A DNA stretch of 64,000 nucleotides, taken from Hyphomonadaceae bacterium (GTDB lineage: Bacteria > Pseudomonadota > Alphaproteobacteria > Caulobacterales > Aquidulcibacteraceae). The notes under the pieces are model-generated. The model was not told the DNA's origin and searched no databases. It worked only from the letters and a program-made list of their open reading frames with translations. The translations under genes were made by a program, and so were the position numbers. The DNA lies in assembly GCA_016791425.1 (NCBI GenBank), contig JAEUMQ010000007.1, forward strand, positions 496,001 through 560,000. The letters run 5' to 3'. This document shows positions 51,226 through 60,035 of this stretch, in pieces (the stretch's first letter is position 1; each line of letters opens with the position of its first letter).

Positions 51226-51339
51226 ATGACCCGCTTCGCCCAGTTCGCCCGCCGGGCCCAGGCGCTCGCGGTGTTCGCGCTCTGCTTCGCGACGGGCCTG
51301 GCGCTTCCTCTGACGCTGGTAGGCTTCTACGCGCTCTGA
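51226..51339 (+). CDS. Small membrane peptide, tandem copy 2 (37 aa)
   Basis: MTRFAQFARRAQALAVFALC begins the product, which continues FATGLALPLTLVGFYAL. Same length and layout as the copy at 50933; the core AQALAVFALC and TGLALPL are identical and most changes are conservative. GGAG lies about ten bases before the ATG. Single predicted TM helix with positive N-terminus. No known family is recognised. Confidence 0.75.
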   Translation: MTRFAQFARRAQALAVFALCFATGLALPLTLVGFYAL

Positions 51340-51396
51340 TCCTTTGCCAAGGCGCCTCCCGCGTGCATGATCCCCGCCATGCAAGGGGAGGGGTCG

Positions 51397-52431
51397 ATGC
51401 GGCGGTGGATGGTGTGTTTGCTCGCCCTGGGCGGTCTTTGTCTGAGCCCGCCGGCCGCAGCCCAGCAGGCCGCCCGGCTTTTCAGTCAGGACGATCCGCT
51501 CGAGCTCACCATCGAGGCCCCGATCTCGGACATCATTCGCAACGCCCAGCGCAACACCGACCCCCACGCCGGATCGGTTCGCGTCAATGGCGGCCCCCCG
51601 ATCGAGATGCGCCTCAGCGCGCGCGGGCTCACACGCCGCACCGGCGGCATCTGCGCTTTTCCGCCCCTAAGGCTGGAATTCGATGGACCGGCGCGCCGCG
51701 GGACGATCTTCCAAGGCCAGGGCCGGCTCAAGCTCGTCACGCATTGCAAGCCGATCGACAATTACGAGCAGCGCGTCGTGCTCGAATATCTCGCCTACCG
51801 ACTTTACAATGTGGTGACGCCGCTGAGCTACCGCGTCCGCGCCGCGCGCATCACCTATGTCGATACCGCCGGGCGCCGCAGCCCCGACACGCGCTTCGGG
51901 TTCCTGATCGAGGATGTCGATGACGTCGCGCGTCGCAACAATCGCACGAAGGTCGAGGCGCCCAGCGTCGCGATGGACAGCCTCGATTCGTTGGCGGCGT
52001 CCCGCGCCGCGCTTTATCAATACATGATCGGCAATCTGGACTGGTCGTTCACGCGCGGGCCTGCCGGCGAGGATTGCTGCCACAACACGCGGCCGATCGG
52101 AGCCGCCGGCGCCATCGTGCCGCTGCCGTATGATTTCGATCAGTCCGGCTTTGTGGATGCGCCCTACGCGCTGCCGCCCCAGGGCATTCGAATCGCCTCG
52201 GTGAGAACGCGCGTCTTCCGTGGGCTCTGCCAGCACAATGCGAGCATCCCTGCCGCGGCCGCCGAATTCACCGCCAAGCGGGCCGACATCATGGCGCTGA
52301 TCGGCGCCGAGACGCGGTTGCCGGAGGACCGCCGCCGAAGCGCGCAACGCTATCTGGAGGGTTTCTTCGAGGCGATCGATCCTTCACGTCTGGACGCGAC
52401 GATCATCCGCTCCTGCCGCGGCGCGAACTAG
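51397..52431 (+). CDS. Secreted protein with possible CotH/atypical-kinase-like fold (344 aa)
   Basis: Signal peptide (MVCLLALGGLCLSPPAAAQ). The mature protein has IEMRLSARGLTRR, a Cys-containing strand ICAFPPLRLEFDG, FQGQGRLKLVTHCKP, LEYLAYRLYNVVTPLSYRVR, then YMIGNLDWSFTRGPAGEDC, a conserved HN, and VPLPYDFDQSGFVDAPYALP. The order Asp-Trp ... His-Asn ... Tyr-Asp-Phe-Asp is reminiscent of the catalytic and metal loops of CotH-type kinases. This is a remote resemblance and may be wrong. GGGGAGG before the ATG at 51397 sets the start. Confidence 0.65.
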   Translation: MRRWMVCLLALGGLCLSPPAAAQQAARLFSQDDPLELTIEAPISDIIRNAQRNTDPHAGSVRVNGGPPIEMRLSARGLTRRTGGICAFPPLRLEFDGPARRGTIFQGQGRLKLVTHCKPIDNYEQRVVLEYLAYRLYNVVTPLSYRVRAARITYVDTAGRRSPDTRFGFLIEDVDDVARRNNRTKVEAPSVAMDSLDSLAASRAALYQYMIGNLDWSFTRGPAGEDCCHNTRPIGAAGAIVPLPYDFDQSGFVDAPYALPPQGIRIASVRTRVFRGLCQHNASIPAAAAEFTAKRADIMALIGAETRLPEDRRRSAQRYLEGFFEAIDPSRLDATIIRSCRGAN

Positions 52432-52438
52432 GCTCGGC

Positions 52439-53629
52439 TCAGCGCGGCCTGTCGGTCTCCCCGGGCGCCGCCGCCGGCGCAGGTGAAGGCGGCGCGCCAG
52501 GGCACCCTGAGCGCAGCGGCGCCACCGGCGATGGTTGGGGATCGAGCGCCGCGATCGCGCCGAGATAGGCGCATGTGTCCCCGGTCAGCGGCACGCGCGT
52601 TCCCCGATGCACAGTGAAGAGCGCGGCGCCTTCCTTGACCAGGTAAGCGTGGGGATCGGCGGCGCCGCTCGGCACGAGCACGTCCGTCAGGATAACGCGC
52701 CCGCCGAAGCGCGGCAGGATCGTCGGCGCCCGCTTGGTGTGCCCGACAACGATGCGCGACACGCCGTAATGCGCGAGCACGGCTTGCAGGTTGGGCGTCT
52801 CCGCCGCTTCCTCGTTCATCGCCAGACCGCGGTACCAAAGCGGGCCCGCCTCGCTGAGCACGGGATCGGCTTCGTTCTCCGCCTCGAGCGCGGCGCGCAC
52901 GCCCCGATTGATTGTGTCGGGATCGGAGGCGGCATAGGCGGGCCCGATGCCGCCATGCAGATAGAGCGTATCGTCGATCCGGATCACGGCGTTGTGAGAG
53001 AGCGTGAACCTCCCATAGGCGCCCGACTTGCTCCACGCGGCCCGCAGCTCCACCCACCCGAGCGGATGCGCGGCGTCGAACTGCGCGCGGTAGGCGGCGT
53101 CGAAGGCGGGAGGCGGCTCCTTGGATTTCTGGGCCCGCAGGTACTGAACGACGCGGCGATAATAGGCGTCCCGCCGGTTTGCGGAGCGCCGGTCGGCAAA
53201 CGCTGCGAATTCCCCCGCGACCGTATAGCGAAGGTCGCCGAGCATCATCATGCCTTCGTGATTGCCGATGAGCGCGTGCACTCGTCCGCCCGCGTGTTCG
53301 GCTTGCCGCTCCAGGCGCATGAGGTGGTCGAGGATGCGTCGTGTGTCGGGCCCGCGGTCGGGAACATCGCCGAGCTGCACGAGATGGGTTTGCCCTCCGA
53401 CCCAATCGCCGCGCGCATCGACGAGGCCGGCGCTGCGGATCATGTCCTCGAATTTGGGATAGTCCCCGTGCAGGTCGCCGATCACCACCACGCGCGCGAC
53501 GTTGCTCCAGCTTGATTGTGCGAATGCCGGCGAGGTGAGCGCCGCGAGGAAGAGCAGGAGCAAGGCGATCAGGGGGGCGCCCTCGCCGCGCGCGGGAGCG
53601 GACGTTTGCGGCGTATAAGGATGAAGCAT
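52439..53629 (-). CDS. PPP-family (Shewanella-like) secreted protein phosphatase (396 aa)
   Basis: A signal peptide (LIALLLLFLAALTSPAFAQ) precedes a calcineurin-like domain with the PPP motifs GDLHGDYPKF, LGDVPDRGPDTRRIL, LIGNHEGMMMLGD, then LHGGIGPAY and VVGHTKRAPTI. This is the Shelphs layout (bacterial-type PPP phosphatases). The C-terminal tail is Pro/Ala-rich. Start ATG at 53629 with AAGGGAG. It is 11 bases downstream of the lipoprotein-like gene and probably in its operon. Confidence 0.85.
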   Translation of the reverse strand: MLHPYTPQTSAPARGEGAPLIALLLLFLAALTSPAFAQSSWSNVARVVVIGDLHGDYPKFEDMIRSAGLVDARGDWVGGQTHLVQLGDVPDRGPDTRRILDHLMRLERQAEHAGGRVHALIGNHEGMMMLGDLRYTVAGEFAAFADRRSANRRDAYYRRVVQYLRAQKSKEPPPAFDAAYRAQFDAAHPLGWVELRAAWSKSGAYGRFTLSHNAVIRIDDTLYLHGGIGPAYAASDPDTINRGVRAALEAENEADPVLSEAGPLWYRGLAMNEEAAETPNLQAVLAHYGVSRIVVGHTKRAPTILPRFGGRVILTDVLVPSGAADPHAYLVKEGAALFTVHRGTRVPLTGDTCAYLGAIAALDPQPSPVAPLRSGCPGAPPSPAPAAAPGETDRPR

Positions 53630-53640
53630 GTTCGCTCCCT

Positions 53641-54546
53641 TCAATGCGCCCGAGGATACCGTGTCAGGAGTGCGCGCGAACCAGCCGCTTCGTCGGCGAT
53701 CACGAGCGCGCCGTCTGGCGTCACCGTGACGCCCTCCGCCTGCTGGTGGCTCTCGTCGAGCCGTCTCGCAACCGCCACCGTTCCGTCCGGATTGAGCTCG
53801 GCGAGCAGTCGCTCTCGGGCCGCCACAAGGATGAGCCTTCCGCTCCTCTGGTCGATCTCGATCCCCGATGGATGGACCCGTTCGCCGGCCATCTCCGCGA
53901 GCGCGTCGGCGCGCAGGAACGGCGTTGCAGCCGCCGCGCCGGGCCGCCACGAATAGAGCGCCACCGCGTTTCGCATGCCGCGCTGGTAATTCGTCTTGCA
54001 GGCGAGAATGAGGCTGTCGCGCGTGGCGGCGAGCCCCTCGATCTCGCACACCTGCGCCAGTTGCGTGTCGAACGTCTCGAAGCTCACGTGCTCCCCGTCT
54101 TCGCCCTCTCGGAAGCGATAGAGCAGCCCCGTGCTCGTCACGAGATAGAAGTCGCCGTTCGGCAGGATTGCGATGCCTTCGAAATCGCCCTGTGCGACCG
54201 GGCGCCCAAGCGCGAAATTCTTCGTGATGCGCCCGCTCTCGATGTCGAGCTGGTAGACGACGCCGTTCTCGTCGCCGTGCCCGAAGAGTCTCCCGTCTCG
54301 CGTCGCCGCGAGCCCGGATATCTCCCGCAGCTTGTTGGGCAGCCGCCACCGCCGGTCGGGACGCACGGCGAAGAGGGAGGCGTCCGCGCCCTCCGCGACG
54401 CGCTCCGCCGCCGCTTGCTCCGTTTGCGGCTTCATCTCGACATTGCAGGTGCTGAGTGCGATCGCCCCGGCGAAGATCGCGAGCTTGCTGGCCCACTTCG
54501 CGATGACCGCGGCTCTAGTCGTCGTCCCTGTCGGGCGGCTCGTCAT
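53641..54546 (-). CDS. SdiA-regulated-type beta-propeller protein (301 aa)
   Basis: An N-terminal hydrophobic segment ends IALSTCNVE, possibly an unusual lipobox. The rest is a beta-propeller-like repeat series: REISGLAATRDGRLFGHGDE, GDFEGIAILPNGDFYLVTST, CEIEGLAATRDSLILACKT, HPSGIEIDQRSGRLILVAAR, QQAEGVTVTPDGALVIADEA. It matches SdiA-regulated (YjiK-like) proteins. ATG at 54546 lies inside the end of the upstream membrane-protein gene (32-base overlap) with GAGGA seven bases before it. Confidence 0.78.
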   Translation of the reverse strand: MTSRPTGTTTRAAVIAKWASKLAIFAGAIALSTCNVEMKPQTEQAAAERVAEGADASLFAVRPDRRWRLPNKLREISGLAATRDGRLFGHGDENGVVYQLDIESGRITKNFALGRPVAQGDFEGIAILPNGDFYLVTSTGLLYRFREGEDGEHVSFETFDTQLAQVCEIEGLAATRDSLILACKTNYQRGMRNAVALYSWRPGAAAATPFLRADALAEMAGERVHPSGIEIDQRSGRLILVAARERLLAELNPDGTVAVARRLDESHQQAEGVTVTPDGALVIADEAAGSRALLTRYPRAH

Positions 54547-55297
54547 CGTCGCTGTCCTCGTCCCGGTCTTTGGTTCTGTCCTTGTCCTTCTTCTTCCCTT
54601 CATTCTCCTGCTTGGCCATCCATTCTCGCGAGAACATGGCCTTGCCGGCCGCTGCGCCGCCGAACTCCGTCGCCCACAATCCGAGCACGGTGTAGTTGAA
54701 GAAGACGGAGATGATCGCGGCCACCTCCACCGCGCTCACGCCGCAGGCGAGCCCGACTCCGATGGCGGTGAAGAGGTAGGTCGTTTCCGCGCTGTCCTTG
54801 AGCGTATGGCGGAAGCGCACGCCCGCGACGATGCCCGCGAGGCTGAAGGCGAGCGCGAGGCTGTTGTGCACGAGGTGCACGATGCCGGCGATGAGCATCG
54901 GCAGCACCAGGATGGTCTGGATGAAGGACTGCGACACGTCCTTGCGCCGGCGCACGCCCATGCAGATCCACGTCACCGGGAGCATGAGGGCGAATGCCGC
55001 GATGATCGAGAGCGCCAGCTTCACGCCGTCCTTGGCCGCCGATGGGCCCGATCCGGTGATCTCGACGGGCTCGAACGTGGTGCTGTCGAACGCCGCGGCT
55101 GCGCCGCCGAACGGCGCATAGTCCTTGAGCGCCGGCATCGCGGCGGCGAGCACCAGGCAGCCGGCGACGATCACGCCGTAATAGGCGGTCATGTAGGCAT
55201 AGGGCCGCAGCAGTTTGCTGACCGGCGTCGGAATGGGCCGCGCCGCCTTCGAAGGCGGGTCCTTGGACGCTGGACTTGGAGCAAGCTCGCTCGACAT
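54515..55297 (-). CDS. DUF4956 family membrane protein (260 aa)
   Basis: Four or five TM segments: MTAYYGVIVAGCLVLAAAMP, LALSIIAAFALMLPVTWICM, QTILVLPMLIAGIVHLVHNS, AFSLAGIVAGVRFRHTLKDS, FTAIGVGLACGVSAVEVAAI. The AGIVAGVRFRHTLKD region is characteristic of DUF4956, often found near polyphosphate or envelope genes. The C-terminus is a highly charged Asp/Lys/Arg tail. AGAGAGG precedes the ATG. It overlaps the next gene, so the two are likely co-translated. Confidence 0.82.
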   Translation of the reverse strand: MSSELAPSPASKDPPSKAARPIPTPVSKLLRPYAYMTAYYGVIVAGCLVLAAAMPALKDYAPFGGAAAAFDSTTFEPVEITGSGPSAAKDGVKLALSIIAAFALMLPVTWICMGVRRRKDVSQSFIQTILVLPMLIAGIVHLVHNSLALAFSLAGIVAGVRFRHTLKDSAETTYLFTAIGVGLACGVSAVEVAAIISVFFNYTVLGLWATEFGGAAAGKAMFSREWMAKQENEGKKKDKDRTKDRDEDSDDDEPPDRDDD

Positions 55298-55375
55298 CGC
55301 CTCTCTGGCCGTCAGGAAATCGAGCGCACGATATAGAGGAATCGCCCGGCGGTCTCGCCAATCGCGTCTCGGGCG

Positions 55376-56269
55376 TCAACCGCCGCGGGGAGCCGCCGAA
55401 ATGCGCATCCAGCCGGAGAGGGTTTCCCCGGGTGCGAGCACGCGCAGCCCGCTGTTTGCGGTGTCCGCCCGGTTCACCGCGTCCGGCATCGCGCTCACCG
55501 GCTCGATGCAGAGAAAGTCGGCGCCCTGCGGCATGTAGAGATGCAGGAAGCCGAGCTCGTTCGATGCGGCGAGCGTGATCTCGAGCGTCGGGGTGAGGAG
55601 CGTCGCCGCGCCATCCCACCCAGGGTGGCAATGGTCCACGAGGGGGGCCGCATCGAGCGCGGCGCCTCGCGCCATGTCGGGAAGGTCCGTGAACGGATCG
55701 AAGTGCGTAGGAAGCATGTCGTCGTTGGTGCGCCAGACGCCGGAGACGTGCGCCTTGAGCGTCGAGCCGCGCGGCCGGGCGAAGGCCGGATGGAAGCCGA
55801 TGCCGGCCGGCATCGGGCGCTTGCTTTCGTTGCGGAGCGCAAGGCCGAAATGGGCCCCCGTCCCGTCGAGCCGAATGGTTCGCTCGCACGAGAAAGCCCA
55901 CGGCCACGCGCTCTTTTCAGCCCGCAGCGTCAGGCGCGCGAATCCGTCCCCGGTCTCTTCGGTTCGCCAAGGCATGAGCCAGGCATAGCCGTGCAGCGGG
56001 TGCTTCTCCCCGCCGTAATTGCGCTTGAGGGAGACCGCTTGTCCGTCGAAGCGGAAGCGGCCGTTTGCGATGCGGTTCGCGAACGGCGCAAGCGGGAACG
56101 AGGCCGTCCGCATCACGTCCTTGGTCGTGACGGGCGCGGGCCTCAGAATGTCCTGCCCGCGCCATGCGAGCGACAGCGCCGCGGCGCCCAGATTGGGCGC
56201 CAGCGTCAGCGTCATGTCGCCGCCGGCGAGCTCGATCACGGATGCCCGCGCGCGCGCGCCGAACGGCAT
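55376..56269 (-). CDS. Aldose 1-epimerase (297 aa)
   Basis: Galactose-mutarotase-like fold: FPLAPFANRIANGRFRFDGQ, HPLHGYAWLMPWRTEE (catalytic His), GIGFHPAFARPRGSTL, and FLHLYMPQGADFLCIEPVSA with the Glu region near the end. It interconverts anomers of aldoses such as xylose, arabinose or galactose. GGGAGG five bases before the ATG. The shared LacI operator lies 25 bases upstream, tying it to the xylan cluster. Confidence 0.88.
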   Translation of the reverse strand: MPFGARARASVIELAGGDMTLTLAPNLGAAALSLAWRGQDILRPAPVTTKDVMRTASFPLAPFANRIANGRFRFDGQAVSLKRNYGGEKHPLHGYAWLMPWRTEETGDGFARLTLRAEKSAWPWAFSCERTIRLDGTGAHFGLALRNESKRPMPAGIGFHPAFARPRGSTLKAHVSGVWRTNDDMLPTHFDPFTDLPDMARGAALDAAPLVDHCHPGWDGAATLLTPTLEITLAASNELGFLHLYMPQGADFLCIEPVSAMPDAVNRADTANSGLRVLAPGETLSGWMRISAAPRGG

Positions 56270-56293
56270 GCTTGCCTCCCGTGCGGCACCTTA

Positions 56294-56307
56294 TGTTAGC
56301 GCTACCA
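56294..56307. promoter_or_regulatory. LacI-type operator, copy 1 (before aldose epimerase)
   Basis: TGTTAGCGCTACCA, built on the palindrome TAGCGCTA. It lies between the lacI-type gene and the epimerase, 25 bases before the epimerase start. Caulobacter xylose-regulon operators have essentially this sequence. Confidence 0.8.
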
Positions 56308-56345
56308 TGCCGACAAGCGGCTTCGCTCGTGGAAGGCGGGCGAAC

Positions 56346-57413
56346 TCAGCGCTTTGGCCGCGCGACGGAGTCGCGCTTGACCAGGCTGTGTTCGACCACG
56401 CGATCGACCGGGGGTGGGGCGTGCCCGGTCTTCTTGCGGCCCTGCACGTCGCGGAAAAGGAGATCGACGGCGATCTCGGCCATCTGCGCCACCGGCTGCC
56501 GGATAGTGGTTACCGCCGGCCAGACGGCCGCGAGGATGGGCGTGTCGTCGAAGCCGACCACGGAGAGATCGCGCGGCACATCCAGCCCGCGCCGATGGGC
56601 CGCCGAGATCGCGCCGGCGGCCATGTCGTCGTTTGAGGCGAAGATCGCCGTCGGCGGCTTCGGTCGCGCGAGCAGCTTTTCGGCGCCCTCAAGGCCCGAT
56701 CGGAAAGTGAAGAAGCCCTGCACGACCAGCGGCTTCTGGATTTCGAGATTTGCATCGCGCATGGCGTCCTCGAAGCCGCGCAGGCGCTCCGCGCTCGCCG
56801 TCTGATCGGGATGGCCCTTGATGAAGGCTATCCGTGTATGGCCGTACGAGATGAGATGGGTCGTCAGCTCGTACGCGGCTTTGTAGTCGTTGATCCGCAC
56901 GCAGGCGCAATGCGCGAGCGGAAGGCCTGGTGAAACCGCGACCGCCGGCACGTTCTTCTCTGTAAGCAAGGCATGAACATTGGCGTGCTCGCAGAGCGGC
57001 GGCGGCAGGATGACCCCGTCGGCCCCGCCTGCCAGCAGCCGCCGCACGATGGCCCGCTCCGCCTTCGCATCGGCGGCGTCGCACTTCTCCAGCACGAGCT
57101 GAGCGGACTTGCGGCCGCTCTGGTCGAGCGCGCCGAGGAGGAATTCGCCAAGATAGGCCGCAGACGGGTTGCCGTAGAGCAGGCCGATGCGCAGGCCCTC
57201 CGCCCCCGCGAGGCTCCGCGCGGCCTGGTTCGGCGCATAATTGAGCGCGCGCACCGCCGCCATCACGGCTTTGCGTGTCTCCTCGCGGACGTATTTTTCG
57301 CCATTGACGACGCGCGAGACGGTCATCGGCGAGACGCCCACGTGCCGCGCGACATCGTTGATGGTGACAACCTCGCGCGCGCGCCTGCCGTTTGTCTGAG
57401 CCCTTCTCGCCAT
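56346..57413 (-). CDS. LacI-family regulator of the glycoside-hydrolase cluster (355 aa)
   Basis: N-terminal HTH (VTINDVARHVGVSPMTVSRV, then VNGEKYVREETRKAV and the hinge NYAPNQAARSLAG), followed by a periplasmic-binding-like sensor domain (LRIGLLYGNPSAAYLGEFLL, PAVAVSPGLP, DGVILPPPL, VVGFDDTPILAAVWPAVTTI). It sits beside three copies of one operator in front of arabinoxylan genes, like XylR of Caulobacter. The effector is probably xylose or a xylo-oligomer (inference). Confidence 0.9.
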   Translation of the reverse strand: MARRAQTNGRRAREVVTINDVARHVGVSPMTVSRVVNGEKYVREETRKAVMAAVRALNYAPNQAARSLAGAEGLRIGLLYGNPSAAYLGEFLLGALDQSGRKSAQLVLEKCDAADAKAERAIVRRLLAGGADGVILPPPLCEHANVHALLTEKNVPAVAVSPGLPLAHCACVRINDYKAAYELTTHLISYGHTRIAFIKGHPDQTASAERLRGFEDAMRDANLEIQKPLVVQGFFTFRSGLEGAEKLLARPKPPTAIFASNDDMAAGAISAAHRRGLDVPRDLSVVGFDDTPILAAVWPAVTTIRQPVAQMAEIAVDLLFRDVQGRKKTGHAPPPVDRVVEHSLVKRDSVARPKR

Positions 57414-57563
57414 GCTCCCGCCGGATGCGATTCCGCTGTGGAATCGGCCTTCGATCTAAGTCGCGCCGCCTTCTCCCGCAAATGCGCACTCACGCGAAGG
57501 TGAGGCCCCAGGCAGATCCCGGGGGTGGGGCGGGGTGGTTGTCAGCCGCGCGGACCCTCGATA

Positions 57564-57577
57564 AGTTAGCGCTACCA
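57564..57577. promoter_or_regulatory. LacI-type operator, copy 2 (before GH3 gene)
   Basis: AGTTAGCGCTACCA, 37 bases before the GH3 start codon, inside the 201-base divergent region between lacI and GH3. Same core as copies at 56294 and 61749. Confidence 0.8.
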
Positions 57578-57614
57578 GAAAACGCCGCAAGGGCGCATCT
57601 TCAGGGGGAACGCC

Positions 57615-60026
57615 ATGGGACGGACCACGCTGCGCGGAGCGATCGCGCGCGCGCTTCCTTTGCTTGCCGCCGGCCTGGTTGGCGTGGGCTTGGCCGGCGC
57701 CGCCCTGGCGCAGCCGCGCGCTCGCCCCCCGGTCCCTGCCGTTCAAGCCGCCCCCGTCTACAAGGACGCCAAGGCGCCGGTTGAGCGGCGCGTGGAGGAT
57801 CTCCTCTCCCGCATGACGCTGGAGGAGAAGGTCGCCCAGATGCTCACGCTTTGGCAGAACAAGAGCGAGATCATCAACGCCGACCTCCAGTTCGATCGCG
57901 CCAAGGCGAAGTCCAACTTTCCGAACGGCGTTGGCCAGATCGCACGCCCGCAGGATCGCGTCGGCGCCGATCCGCCCGCCCGCGTACGCCATCGCGGCGC
58001 ACGCGAGAGCGTGGCGTTCAACAACGCGGTGCAGCGCTGGGCGGTGGAGGACACTCGCCTCGGCATCCCCGTGCTGTTTCACGAAGAATCTCTGCACGGC
58101 TTCGCCACCGCCGACGCCACGAGTTTCCCGCAAGCGATCGCGCTGGCGAGCTCCTGGGATCCTGCGTTGGTGCAGCGCGTGAGCGCGCTCATCGCGCGCG
58201 AAGTGCGCGCACGCGGCGTTCATCTGGTGCTGTCGCCGGTGGTCGATGTTTCGCGCGACCCGCGCTGGGGCCGCATCGAGGAAACGTTCGGCGAGGACCC
58301 CTATCTCGTCGGCGAGATCGGCGTCGCGGCCGTGCGCGGCCTGCAGGGGGATACACTTCCGCTTGCGCCCGGTCATGTCTTCGCGACTCTGAAGCACATG
58401 ACCGGCCACGGTCAGCCCGAGAGCGGCGCGAACATAGGCCCGGCCTCGATCTCCGAGCGGACGTTGCGCGAGCAATTCTTCCCGCCCTTCGAGACCATCG
58501 TGCGGCGCACCAATGTTCGCTCGATCATGCCCTCCTACAACGAGATTGACGGCGTTCCCTCGCACGCCAACCGCTGGCTCCTGCACGACGTCCTGCGCGG
58601 CGAATGGGGCTACCGGGGCGCGCTCGTGAGCGACTATTTCGCCATCGAGCAATTGGTCGACATCCACCATGTCGAGCCCGACTACGCCGCCGCCGCGATC
58701 CGCGCACTGCGCGCCGGCCTGGACATGGATCTGCCCAACGGCGTCGCCTTCCGGACGCTGGTGGACAGCGTCCGCGCCGGCCGCGTTCGCGAGGCCGAGA
58801 TCGACGCCGCCGTGCGCCGCATCCTGGCGATCAAGTTCGAGGCGGGCCTGTTCGAGAATCCGTACGCCGACGCCGACGCCGCCGAAGCCGTCACCGGCAA
58901 CGCCGAGGGCCGCGCGCTGGCCGAAGAGGCCGCGCGCCGCACAATCGTGCTGCTGAAGAACGACGGCAATCTGCTTCCGTTCAATCCAGCGAGCATCCGC
59001 ACGCTCGCCGTGATCGGTCCGAACGCCGCGCCTGAGCGACTTGGCGGCTATTCCGGCGTACCGCGCGGCGTCGTCACTGCGCTCGAAGGCATCCAGGCGC
59101 GCGTCGGACCGAACGTCCGCGTCGTCCACCACGAAGGCGTCAAGATCACCAAGGAGACCGATTGGTGGGCTGACGAAGTGACGCTCGCCGATCCCGCCGA
59201 GAACGCACGCCTCATCCGCGAGGCGGTGCGCGTCGCGCGCCGCGCCGACCATATCATCCTCGTCATCGGCGACACCGAGCAGACGAGCCGCGAGGCCTGG
59301 GCCGACAATCACCTGGGCGATCGTGCGAACATCGATCTCGTTGGCCAGCAGAACGACCTTGCCGCCGCGATCCTTGCCCTGAACAAGCCGACCGCGATCG
59401 TGCTGCTCAATGGCCGTCCGCCGTCCTATCCGCTGATCGCGGACCGCGCGAAGGCGATCGTCGAAGGCTGGTACTTGGGCCAGGAGGGCGGAACCGCTCT
59501 CGCCCAGGTCTTGTTCGGAGACGCCAATCCCGGCGGCAAGCTGCCGCTCACCGTCGCGCGCCACGCCGGGCAATTGCCCCACTTCTACGATCGTAAGCCG
59601 AGCGCGCGCCGCGGCTATCTTTTCGAGGATAACGCGCCGCTCTTCCCGTTTGGCTGGGGGCTCTCCTATACGACGTTCGAGCTCTCTGCGCCGCGCCTCT
59701 CTTCCGCGAGCATCCGTCGCGACGGCAACGTTCAAGTGTCGGTCGATGTGCGCAACACTGGCGCGCGCGCGGGCGACGAGGTCGTGCAGCTTTACATCCG
59801 CGACCGCGTCAGCTCCGTGACGCGCCCGATCCTGGAGCTGCGCGGCTTCGAGCGTGTGACCTTGGCGCCGGGCGAAAGCCGGACAGTGAACTTCACGCTC
59901 ACGCCCGCATCGCTGCAATTCTACGACGCGAATATGCAGCGCGTCGTCGAGTCGGGCGAATTTGAGATCAAGACCGGCCCGAATTCCGTTCAGCTGCAGA
60001 CCGCGGTGCTCACGGTCACGGAATGA
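57615..60026 (+). CDS. GH3 beta-glucosidase/beta-xylosidase (803 aa)
   Basis: Signal peptide (LPLLAAGLVGVGLAGAALAQ) then GH3 N-terminal barrel (RMTLEEKVAQMLTLW, FHEESLHGFATADATSFPQA, SRDPRWGRIEETFGEDP, FATLKHMTGHG). The nucleophile is D340 in GALVSDYFAIEQL. The GH3 C domain (TIVLLKNDGNLLPF, LIADRAKAIVEGWYLGQEGG) and a fibronectin-like domain (LFPFGWGLSYTTFELS) follow. The context of GH51 and GH67 enzymes suggests beta-xylosidase. GGGGGAA before the ATG. Confidence 0.92.
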   Translation: MGRTTLRGAIARALPLLAAGLVGVGLAGAALAQPRARPPVPAVQAAPVYKDAKAPVERRVEDLLSRMTLEEKVAQMLTLWQNKSEIINADLQFDRAKAKSNFPNGVGQIARPQDRVGADPPARVRHRGARESVAFNNAVQRWAVEDTRLGIPVLFHEESLHGFATADATSFPQAIALASSWDPALVQRVSALIAREVRARGVHLVLSPVVDVSRDPRWGRIEETFGEDPYLVGEIGVAAVRGLQGDTLPLAPGHVFATLKHMTGHGQPESGANIGPASISERTLREQFFPPFETIVRRTNVRSIMPSYNEIDGVPSHANRWLLHDVLRGEWGYRGALVSDYFAIEQLVDIHHVEPDYAAAAIRALRAGLDMDLPNGVAFRTLVDSVRAGRVREAEIDAAVRRILAIKFEAGLFENPYADADAAEAVTGNAEGRALAEEAARRTIVLLKNDGNLLPFNPASIRTLAVIGPNAAPERLGGYSGVPRGVVTALEGIQARVGPNVRVVHHEGVKITKETDWWADEVTLADPAENARLIREAVRVARRADHIILVIGDTEQTSREAWADNHLGDRANIDLVGQQNDLAAAILALNKPTAIVLLNGRPPSYPLIADRAKAIVEGWYLGQEGGTALAQVLFGDANPGGKLPLTVARHAGQLPHFYDRKPSARRGYLFEDNAPLFPFGWGLSYTTFELSAPRLSSASIRRDGNVQVSVDVRNTGARAGDEVVQLYIRDRVSSVTRPILELRGFERVTLAPGESRTVNFTLTPASLQFYDANMQRVVESGEFEIKTGPNSVQLQTAVLTVTE

Positions 60027-60035
60027 GGCGTAGTT

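Noticed and set aside
57456-59918. Long antisense open frame across the GH3 gene
   Set aside because: A shadow frame; all conserved motifs belong to the plus-strand GH3 enzyme.
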